Source of the DNA: an uncultured Sphingomonas sp.
GTDB lineage: Bacteria > Pseudomonadota > Alphaproteobacteria > Sphingomonadales > Sphingomonadaceae
Assembly: GCA_902806295.1 (NCBI GenBank)
Contig: CADCWB010000096.1
Coordinates: 1-19,973, forward strand
Reading direction: 5' to 3'
Length of the DNA stretch: 19,973 bases
Below are positions 5,752 through 12,174 of this stretch, piece after piece; within the stretch, counting starts at the first letter, position 1; every line of letters starts with the position of its first letter. The notes under the pieces are model-generated. The model was not told the origin of the DNA. It made no database searches and saw only the letters and a program-made list of their open reading frames with translations. The position numbers and the translations under genes were made by a program.

Positions 5752-7515
5752 CTACGTCGAGGGGCGGGCCTTTTCGCTCGCGATCCAGCCGGTGACCTGC
5801 GCGTCGAGCGTGTCCAGCGGCACCGCGCCCTGGCCGAGCACGGCGTCGTGGAAGCGGCGCAGGTCGAACTTGCCGCCAAGCTCCTGTTCCGCCCGTGCCC
5901 GCAGTTCGCGGATCTTGAGCTCGCCGATCTTGTAAGCGAGCGCTTGGGCCGGCCAGCTGATGTAGCGGTTGACCTCCGCGTCGATGTTGGCAGCCGAAAG
6001 AGCGGTGTTGTCCGTCATGAACTTGACGGCCCGGTCCTTGCTCCAGCCTTTGGCATGGATGCCGGTATCGACCACCAGCCGGCTCGCCCGCCACATTTCA
6101 TAGCTCAGGCGGCCCATGTCCTTCGCGGGCGTGTCATAGAGCCCCATCTCGATCCCGAGCCGCTCGGAATAGAGCCCCCAGCCTTCCACGAAGGCGGTGA
6201 AGAAGGTGCCGTTCCGGCGCCACGCCGGCATGTCTTGTTCTTGTTGCAGGGCGATCTGATGATGATGGCCGGGCACCGCCTCATGGACGGTCAGCGCCGG
6301 TACTTCCCACAGCGGGCGCTGATCAAGCTTCGACGTGTTTACATAGTAAGTGCCGGCGATCCCGTTCTCCGGCGACCCCGGATTATAGTAAGCGGTGGTC
6401 GTCCCTTCCGCGGTCTCGGCCGGGATCTCGCGAATGCCGTACGGCAGCCTGGGCAGCACGGTGAACAGGGTCGGCATCTTGCCGTCGATGGCCTTCGCCT
6501 GTCGGGCCACCGCTTCCATCAGCTCCTCTGGCGTGCGGGCATAGTATTTCGGATTGGTGCGAAGGTCCTGAATGAAGGCCTCCCGACTGGCGAAGCCGGC
6601 CTTCTTGGCGACCTGCTCCATCTCGGCTCGGATGCGCGCGACTTCGCTGAGGCCAAGCCGGTGAATCTGATCGGCCGTCATGTCCGTCGTCGTCATCTGC
6701 CGGACGCGGTAGCTGTAGTAGGCCGCGCCGTTCGGCTGGGCCGAGATGCCGACCGTTTTCGCGCACTTTGGCTGGTAGGAGGTGCGGTACCAGTTGAGGT
6801 GCTTGGCGTAGGCGGCCCGAAGCGGCCCGTCGATCAACGTGCGTGCGCGCGCCTGAAGAGCGGTCCAGGCCGCGGCGTCGACGTTGGCTGGTCGCGCCTT
6901 GGCGAACGGCGCATAATAGCGCGAGGCGGCGGGATCGGTCTCGATTACCCCGGTGATCGACTTGTCGAAGCCCTCCATCGCGACGCAGGGCAGCGTGTAT
7001 CCCTCGTTCACCGCCCGCTGGCTGATCTTCAGCGCCTCGTCGTTGTAGGCGGGATAGGCGGCTAGCCGCTTGAGGTAGTTGTCGTAGTCGGCGGCATTGC
7101 GGAAGGTGATTTGGTCCGACAGCCCGGCCAGGCTCTGGTGCCAGCCCTCCCGGTTGGTGAAAAGCATCAGGCGCTGGCCGAACTTCTCGCCTTCGAGACC
7201 CTCCGCCAGCGAGCGGCGCAGGATCGATTTGTTGGTCCGGTCCGCCGGTGACAGGCTCGCATCCGGGATGGCCTCGAGCCTTTGCAGGAAGCGCCCGAAC
7301 TGTGCGTTGCGGCGGTCCTGCGCGGCGAGGCTGATGTCATCCAGCCGATCGTCCTGGTCGCGCACGCCGAGGGTCGAGGCAAAAACCGGGGACTCCTTCA
7401 TCACGAAGGACCAATATTCTTCGGTGAGGGTCCGGAATTCGTCGGTCGGGGCTGCGGAGGCCGCAGTGGCCAGGCTCAATGCGGTGCCGGCGAGCGCGAG
7501 TTCGATGAAGCGCAT
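5752..7515 (-). CDS. Exported DUF885 family protein (putative zinc metallopeptidase)
   Basis: 587 residues. A signal peptide covers residues 1-22 (MRFIELALAGTALSLATAASAA). The body matches DUF885, whose hallmark is the zinc-binding-like HExxPGH motif, here HEAVPGH at 411-417. A second conserved acidic motif, EGWGLYSE, lies at 444-451 and probably supplies the third metal ligand. Position of the signal peptide and these motifs suggest a periplasmic or surface metallopeptidase of gluzincin type; substrates are unknown. The ATG at 7515 has AAGGGGAC upstream. It follows the MBL-fold gene on the same strand after 33 bases and may be co-transcribed with it. Confidence 0.92.
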   Translation of the reverse strand: MRFIELALAGTALSLATAASAAPTDEFRTLTEEYWSFVMKESPVFASTLGVRDQDDRLDDISLAAQDRRNAQFGRFLQRLEAIPDASLSPADRTNKSILRRSLAEGLEGEKFGQRLMLFTNREGWHQSLAGLSDQITFRNAADYDNYLKRLAAYPAYNDEALKISQRAVNEGYTLPCVAMEGFDKSITGVIETDPAASRYYAPFAKARPANVDAAAWTALQARARTLIDGPLRAAYAKHLNWYRTSYQPKCAKTVGISAQPNGAAYYSYRVRQMTTTDMTADQIHRLGLSEVARIRAEMEQVAKKAGFASREAFIQDLRTNPKYYARTPEELMEAVARQAKAIDGKMPTLFTVLPRLPYGIREIPAETAEGTTTAYYNPGSPENGIAGTYYVNTSKLDQRPLWEVPALTVHEAVPGHHHQIALQQEQDMPAWRRNGTFFTAFVEGWGLYSERLGIEMGLYDTPAKDMGRLSYEMWRASRLVVDTGIHAKGWSKDRAVKFMTDNTALSAANIDAEVNRYISWPAQALAYKIGELKIRELRARAEQELGGKFDLRRFHDAVLGQGAVPLDTLDAQVTGWIASEKARPST

Positions 7516-7548
7516 GGATCTGTCCCCTTGGTAGGGGCACAGAGAGGC

Positions 7549-8421
7549 CTATGCGGGCTCTGGCGTCAAGCTCCGGCTAACCGGCTTGCGGGCCGCTTCG
7601 GCAAATCGCTGATACTCCATCCGGTCATGGGCGCAGAAGAAGTCGATCTCACCGCGCCGCTCGACCGAAAGCTGTCGTAGTCGCTCCTGGTTGTTCTTCC
7701 GGGCTGCGCGGTCGACTTCCATCATGGTCTGGTAGAAGCGCATGCCCGGCGGGCAGTGGCGTTCCTCGCGGCCGACCTCGCCATGGTAAAAGTAGGCGTC
7801 GCCGGCGTAGAACAGCCAGCCCGTACCCGTGTCGATCGCCACCCCCGAATGCCCCCAGGTATGCCCGGCCAGCGGCACCAGCAGGATCTCCGGCGGCAGG
7901 CCGTCGAGGTCGCGGACCGCGTCGAAGCCCATCCAGCGCTCGCCGCGTCCCATCGGGTAGAGCGCCCAATTGTTCACCTCGTCCCACTGCCCCGGACGGT
8001 AGCGCCGCGTTCCGACGAACGCACCGCCGCGCTGCTCGTCCGCCACTTCCTTCTCGCGCGCCGTGAGATGGACGGTGGCGTTGGGGAAGTCCTCCAACCC
8101 ACCGGCATGATCGAAGTCGAGGTGGGTGACGAGGATGTGGCGGACGTCGCGCGGATCGTGGCCGAGCGCGCGAACCTGAGCCACCGCCGTTTCGCGCTCG
8201 CGCAACTGGGGCTGGTTCATGAAGCGGAAGAACTTGCTCAGGCGCCGCTCCTCGATCCGCCGGTGCCCCATGCCGGTGTCGACCAGCACCAGCCCGGCGT
8301 CGGTCTCGAGCAGCAGGCAGTGGCAGACGATGTGCCCATGCAACAGCCCGCGGCTGACTCCGTCGAACAGGCGACCGCCCCACGGGCAGCAGGTGCCGCA
8401 GTTCAGATGATGGATCCGCAT
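7549..8421 (-). CDS. MBL-fold metallo-hydrolase (lactonase-like)
   Basis: 290 residues, cytoplasmic (no signal peptide). The di-zinc motif HLDFDH is at 100-105 (His100, Asp102, Asp104, His105). The remaining ligands are the GHTWGH pair at 187-191, Asp208 in YAGDAYF and His265 in FCAHDRMEY. This is a complete metallo-beta-lactamase-fold site. The overall layout resembles the N-acyl-homoserine-lactonase-like branch, but the substrate cannot be read from sequence. The N-terminus has an unusual cysteine cluster, LNCGTCCPWGG. The start at 8421 is fixed by a perfect AAGGAGG six bases upstream (8428-8434); the open frame extends about 39 codons further but lacks a site. It is divergent from the DUF1206 gene with 122 bases between. 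Confidence 0.92.
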   Translation of the reverse strand: MRIHHLNCGTCCPWGGRLFDGVSRGLLHGHIVCHCLLLETDAGLVLVDTGMGHRRIEERRLSKFFRFMNQPQLRERETAVAQVRALGHDPRDVRHILVTHLDFDHAGGLEDFPNATVHLTAREKEVADEQRGGAFVGTRRYRPGQWDEVNNWALYPMGRGERWMGFDAVRDLDGLPPEILLVPLAGHTWGHSGVAIDTGTGWLFYAGDAYFYHGEVGREERHCPPGMRFYQTMMEVDRAARKNNQERLRQLSVERRGEIDFFCAHDRMEYQRFAEAARKPVSRSLTPEPA

Positions 8422-8543
8422 GGCCGTCCTCCTTCGTGTCCGGCCATCAACGAAGCCGGTTCGCCGACGGACGCAGACGTTGCATGAGCGGAACGGACTG
8501 GCGCTGCGGACCGTTGGCGAAGCGAACAGGAGGACCAACCCAC
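8422..8543. other. Divergent intergenic region between the MBL-fold and DUF1206 genes
   Basis: 122 bases holding the two ribosome-binding sites: AAGGAGG for the minus gene at 8428-8434 and AGGAGGA for the plus gene at 8528-8534. Promoters for both must be here or just inside the genes. I do not see a convincing -35/-10 pair or operator. Confidence 0.5.
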
Positions 8544-9344
8544 ATGAACGCCAGTGCTCGCCTAACCACGCTGACCCGGCTCGGCTTCGCCGCGCGAGGC
8601 CTGCTTTATCTGGTCATCGCCTATCTGATCCTGCAGACCGGCCGGGCGGAAGACCCGAGCGGAGCGCTCCAGGTGCTGGCAAGCGGCACGGGCAAATGGC
8701 TGCTGATCCTCATGACAGCCGGCTTTGTTGCCTACGGCCTGTGGCGCTTGTCCGATGCAGCACTGAACGTCGAGGGTCATGAAGGGGGCAACAAAGGCTT
8801 GCGCGAGCGGGTCGGCGCGGCGGCGAGCGGGATCGTGCACCTGTTCCTCGCCTGGCAGGCCGTGCGCCTGCTTCGCGGGGTTGGCAGCACCGGACAGGGC
8901 GGCGGCGCGGAAGAACGCGCGCAAACCGCGCTGGCGCTGCCTGGCGGGCAGCTTTTGCTTCTGCTGGCTGGGCTGGTCCTGATCGGAGTGGGGCTGTTCC
9001 AGTTGGTCAAGGCTTACAAATACAGCTTCTGCGAGCATCTCGAGAGCCGGGTCGCCAATGAGCCGTGGGTGCGCATGACGGGCCGGGCCGGCTACGCCGC
9101 GCGTGGACTCGTGTTCCTGATGAGCGGCTACTTCCTCGCCAAGGCTGGCGCGCAGGAGCAGGCCAGCGAAGCCGGCGGCATGGCGGAGGCGCTTGCCTGG
9201 CTGACCAGCCCTTGGGACATCATCGTGGCGATTGGCCTGGCGCTATTCGGCATCTTCAGCCTGATCGAGGCCCGCTATCGCATTATCCACAACGTGCCGG
9301 TCGACGGGATGGCGAGCAAGACCCGGTCAAAGCTTCCGGTCTGA
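8544..9344 (+). CDS. DUF1206 family integral membrane protein
   Basis: 266 residues with six hydrophobic segments, at about 16-32, 52-70, 90-108, 132-154, 184-200 and 224-244. They are arranged as three two-helix repeats, the pattern of DUF1206. The repeat is readable: RLGFAARGLLYLVIAY (12-27) aligns with RAGYAARGLVFLMSGY (181-196). WLLILMTAGFVAYGLWRL, LLLLAGLVLIGVGLFQL and IIVAIGLALFGIFSLIEA align as the second helix of each unit. Function is unknown. The start is ATG 8544, with AGGAGG at 8528-8533; the frame is open about 36 codons further upstream without a site. It is followed by the SOS-box promoter of the radical SAM gene. Confidence 0.93.
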   Translation: MNASARLTTLTRLGFAARGLLYLVIAYLILQTGRAEDPSGALQVLASGTGKWLLILMTAGFVAYGLWRLSDAALNVEGHEGGNKGLRERVGAAASGIVHLFLAWQAVRLLRGVGSTGQGGGAEERAQTALALPGGQLLLLLAGLVLIGVGLFQLVKAYKYSFCEHLESRVANEPWVRMTGRAGYAARGLVFLMSGYFLAKAGAQEQASEAGGMAEALAWLTSPWDIIVAIGLALFGIFSLIEARYRIIHNVPVDGMASKTRSKLPV

Positions 9345-9392
9345 CGGTTAAGCGCCGGAAAAGAGGCGCAAAGCTGGACTTGGCCGGCACGA

Positions 9393-9407
9393 GAACATAT
9401 ATCGAAC
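9393..9407 (+). promoter_or_regulatory. LexA (SOS) box of the radical SAM gene
   Basis: GAACATATATCGAAC is a perfect GAAC-N7-GAAC direct repeat, the reverse complement of the GTTC-N7-GTTC box bound by alphaproteobacterial LexA. It ends three bases before the ATG at 9411, and its centre (TATATC at 9398-9403) could serve as the -10 element with CTGGAC at 9374-9379 as a weak -35. LexA binding here would block the promoter directly. By base composition alone, roughly 0.4-0.6 such matches are expected by chance across both strands of the window. The placement at a repair gene, not the match itself, carries the weight. Confidence 0.72.
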
Positions 9408-9410
9408 AGC

Positions 9411-10655
9411 ATGGCGCAGCTCGATACCCGCGAGAAGCTGGCGATCCTCGCGGACGCAGCGAAATATGATGCGAGCTGCGCCTCGTCCGGCACAGCAAAG
9501 CGGGACAGCAGCAGCGGCAAGGGTGTCGGCTCGACCGAGGGCATGGGCATTTGCCACGGCTATGCTCCGGATGGGCGCTGCATCAGTTTGCTCAAGATAT
9601 TGCTGACCAACAGCTGCATCTTCGACTGCCATTACTGTATCAACCGCAAGAGCTCGAACGTGCGGCGGGCGCGGTTCACGGCGCAGGAGGTGGTTCACCT
9701 CACTTTGTCCTTCTACAAGCGCAACTACATCGAGGGGCTGTTCCTCTCCTCCGGCATCATCCGCTCGTCCAATTATACCATGGAGCAGCTGGTCGAGGTC
9801 GCGCGGAGCCTGCGCGAGGACCATGATTTCCGCGGTTACATCCACCTCAAGACGATCCCGGACGCCGATCCCGAGCTGGTGCGCCAGGCCGGGCTGCATG
9901 CCGACCGCGTGTCGATCAACGTCGAGTTGCCGACCGAGCCGGGGTTGAAGCGCCTGGCGCCGGAAAAGAGCGCGCCGCAGATCGAGGGGGCGATGCTGGG
10001 CATGAAGGGCGCGATTGAGGACGGCAAGGACGCCCGCAAGAAGTACAAGTCCGCGCCCAGCTTCGCGCCAGCCGGTCAATCGACGCAGATGATCGTCGGG
10101 GCCGACGCCGCGACCGACGGTGATATCGTGCGCAAGGCGTCGACCCTGTACGATCGGTTCTCGCTGCGGCGGGTCTATTATTCCGCTTTCTCGCCTATCC
10201 CCGACGCGAGCGCTGTCCTGCCGCTCCAGCGCCCGCCGCTGATGCGCGAGCATCGGCTGTATCAGTCCGACTGGCTAATGCGCTTCTATGGCTTCAAGCC
10301 GGCCGAGGTGGTCAGTGCGGCCGGCGCCGATGGCATGCTGCCGCTCGACATCGATCCGAAGCTCGCCTGGGCGCTAAAGTTTCGCGAGCATTTCCCGGTC
10401 GACATCAACAAGGGCAGCCGCGAGCAGCTGCTGCGGGTGCCGGGGCTTGGCACCAAGGCCGTGGACCGGATTATCAAGTCGCGCCGCTTCCGCACCTTCA
10501 CCCTGGACGACGTGGCTCGGCTGACGGTCAGCGTTGCCAAGCTTCGCCCGTTCATCGTCACGAACGACTGGCGGCCGACGCTGCTGACCGACCGCGCCGA
10601 CTTGAAGTCGCTGGTCACCCGCAAGACGCAGCAATTGGAACTGTTCGCCGCCTAG
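9411..10655 (+). CDS. Putative DNA modification/repair radical SAM protein (UdgX-linked family)
   Basis: 414 residues. The radical SAM 4Fe-4S motif CxxxCxxC is Cys69, Cys73, Cys76 in NSCIFDCHYC. The conserved N-terminal KLAILADAAKYDASCASSG, with extra cysteines Cys23 and Cys48, and the sequence around the cluster match, from memory, the family TIGR03916 (radical SAM protein linked to uracil-DNA glycosylase). A helix-hairpin-helix DNA-binding segment follows at about 331-359 (VPGLGTKAVDRII). The last residues, QQLELFAA, resemble a sliding-clamp-binding peptide. The reaction is unknown. The ATG at 9411 has no Shine-Dalgarno site and sits directly after a LexA box, so the message is likely leaderless or nearly so. 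The partner gene (DUF4130-UdgX) is at 12175-13716, with a glycosidase-like gene inverted between them. Confidence 0.93.
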   Translation: MAQLDTREKLAILADAAKYDASCASSGTAKRDSSSGKGVGSTEGMGICHGYAPDGRCISLLKILLTNSCIFDCHYCINRKSSNVRRARFTAQEVVHLTLSFYKRNYIEGLFLSSGIIRSSNYTMEQLVEVARSLREDHDFRGYIHLKTIPDADPELVRQAGLHADRVSINVELPTEPGLKRLAPEKSAPQIEGAMLGMKGAIEDGKDARKKYKSAPSFAPAGQSTQMIVGADAATDGDIVRKASTLYDRFSLRRVYYSAFSPIPDASAVLPLQRPPLMREHRLYQSDWLMRFYGFKPAEVVSAAGADGMLPLDIDPKLAWALKFREHFPVDINKGSREQLLRVPGLGTKAVDRIIKSRRFRTFTLDDVARLTVSVAKLRPFIVTNDWRPTLLTDRADLKSLVTRKTQQLELFAA

Positions 10656-10659
10656 GCGG
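10648..10659. repeat. Palindrome CCGCCTAGGCGG at overlapping convergent stop codons
   Basis: A perfect 12-base palindrome whose central CTAG (10652-10655) contains the TAG stops of both convergent genes. The radical SAM gene uses 10653-10655, and the glycosidase-like gene uses the complement of 10652-10654. As a hairpin it has only four base pairs and no T-run, so it is at best a weak bidirectional terminator. Confidence 0.6.
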
Positions 10660-12106
10660 GGGTGATGGCGAACGCCCGATCCGCGACGATCGGCTGCGAG
10701 GTGAAACGCAGCAGGCCGCCAGTCGCGTGAGCCTGAACATCTTCGACCGGCACGCCCGCCTCGGTGTTCCAGCCGCGAATGCGATAGCGCCCGTCGGCCA
10801 GATCTGGCAGAGTGATCTCGGCCTCGACCGGCACCGCATCCGCCCGCACTCGCCGGTCGCTGCCGAGCGTGTTGCGACGGAGCAGCCAGACCAGCGCCTG
10901 CCGCTCGTCAGCGCAGCCGAATGCGTGGAAGTGGCGTACCCGCAGCTTGGGGTTCAGGTTGCGGCGGCGAAAGCGGGTCCAATCGATATTTGTCACGAAG
11001 TCGGCCATGGCTCGTTGCGCCTTGCGCATGCCGCCCGTCAGCACGTGCGGGTTGCGGTTTGGCCAGCGCATTCCGCCGCCGACCGCACCGGAGGCCAGGT
11101 GCGCCCACGAACAATGGCGGAAATACTCGTCGTCGAACGGTTCGGGCAGGGTCTTCTTTTTGTCGATGAAGTTGTGGATCGGCCCATGCTCGGTGTCGAG
11201 AAACGGCCGGTCGTCCACGATCTCGTCCAAGCACTCGGCGACGATCTCGCCCATGGCGACAGCCGGGGCCACCGTGTCGCGCGGCATGTCGATGGTGCCC
11301 TTGGCGTAGATGTGGATGGACGCAAAATCGAGATCGGGGTGGCGGAACAGCGCCTCGCGCATGGCGGGAGCGTGGCCAGGCTGAAGCACCAACTCGGGGC
11401 CAAACAGCGAGACCGTCTGCGGGTGCGAGCGGCCGTAGAGTTCGTTCTCGAGCCGGCGGACGTGAGTCGACAGATCGTGGATGAACTCGTTCCAGCTATC
11501 GACCGAGTCGCCGCCTTGGGCGGGGTGAATCTCGTTCCACAGGTCCCAGGCGAACAAGGCGCCGGAGCCGCCCCAGCGGCGGACGATGAACTCCAGCCGG
11601 TTCTTGATCAAACCACGTGTGTCGCGGCAGGTCAGTGCCTCGCTCATGGAGCGCAGCGGTCCGCCGTTGGCGACGTTCCACGGCAGGTGCTGCCAATGCC
11701 GCCACATCCAGAAAGTGTCTACCGGCGTCAGCAGGATGCGCATGCCGACCCGCTCGCACATGGCGAACAAATCGTCCCACAGCTGTACCATCGCCGGCAC
11801 GAAGCGGCCTGCCGGCCGTTCGAAGTAGCGATGGCGGACCTGAGCATATTCCAGCATCAGGCGAAGGCAATTGACGCCGTGCGCCTTGAGCCACTGAAGG
11901 TGCGACTCGACTGCTGCCAGATCGCGCCGGCGAAACAAGCCGATCAGCTCGGGCCAACTGATCGCGTCGTTCTGCCCGATCGGGGTCCATGGCGTGCCAT
12001 GCTCGTCGGTGAAGTAGGGAGAGCCGTGAGCGACCTGGATCCACGGCAATGGACCGGTTCGCAGGGGAGTGTCGATGGGGGGGCAATCGCCGCAAGGAAG
12101 CAACAT
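10652..12106 (-). CDS. Cytoplasmic glycoside-hydrolase-like protein (GH5/clan GH-A type)
   Basis: 484 residues from ATG 12106; a GTG at 12118 would add four. It has a TIM-barrel glycosidase look. The likely acid/base Glu192 is in AWDLWNEIHP and the likely nucleophile Glu306 in FLDTEHGPIH, both in the positions typical of clan GH-A retaining enzymes. Other typical barrel strands are visible, such as GVNCLRLMLEYAQ (78-90), GMRILLTPVDTFWMW (121-135) and DFASIHIYAKG (260-270). A C-terminal beta-rich region (about 385-484) ends RYRIRGWNTEAG...DRAFAITPA. There is no signal peptide, which is unusual for a polysaccharide-degrading enzyme. Neither start has a Shine-Dalgarno site. The substrate is not identifiable. 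It sits inverted within a DNA-repair gene pair, with its stop overlapping the radical SAM stop. Confidence 0.8.
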   Translation of the reverse strand: MLLPCGDCPPIDTPLRTGPLPWIQVAHGSPYFTDEHGTPWTPIGQNDAISWPELIGLFRRRDLAAVESHLQWLKAHGVNCLRLMLEYAQVRHRYFERPAGRFVPAMVQLWDDLFAMCERVGMRILLTPVDTFWMWRHWQHLPWNVANGGPLRSMSEALTCRDTRGLIKNRLEFIVRRWGGSGALFAWDLWNEIHPAQGGDSVDSWNEFIHDLSTHVRRLENELYGRSHPQTVSLFGPELVLQPGHAPAMREALFRHPDLDFASIHIYAKGTIDMPRDTVAPAVAMGEIVAECLDEIVDDRPFLDTEHGPIHNFIDKKKTLPEPFDDEYFRHCSWAHLASGAVGGGMRWPNRNPHVLTGGMRKAQRAMADFVTNIDWTRFRRRNLNPKLRVRHFHAFGCADERQALVWLLRRNTLGSDRRVRADAVPVEAEITLPDLADGRYRIRGWNTEAGVPVEDVQAHATGGLLRFTSQPIVADRAFAITPA

Positions 12107-12174
12107 GGCGGCGGGCACTTAGTGGCGGCCAGACCAAGATACGAGTCCCCCCTCGCCTTCCCTGAAATTTTCTC
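12107..12174. other. Short divergent intergenic region between the glycosidase-like gene and udgX
   Basis: 68 bases between ATG 12106 (minus) and ATG 12175 (plus). Neither start has a Shine-Dalgarno site. No GAAC-N7-GAAC or GTTC-N7-GTTC box is present. An AT-rich patch, GAAATTTTC, at 12164-12172 lies directly before the udgX ATG. I do not see a convincing promoter. Confidence 0.45.

Noticed and set aside
5848..7065. 405-codon plus-strand open frame opposite the DUF885 gene
   Set aside because: Antisense shadow in GC-rich DNA. The opposite strand has a signal peptide, HExxPGH motif and ribosome-binding site.
9352..9369. GCGCC-N8-GGCGC hairpin after the DUF1206 gene
   Set aside because: A stem of only five base pairs without a T-run; plausible as a weak end signal but not distinguishable from chance.
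12119..12174. A second LexA box for udgX
   Set aside because: I looked for GAAC-N7-GAAC and GTTC-N7-GTTC on both strands before the udgX start and found none, so SOS control is claimed only for the radical SAM gene.
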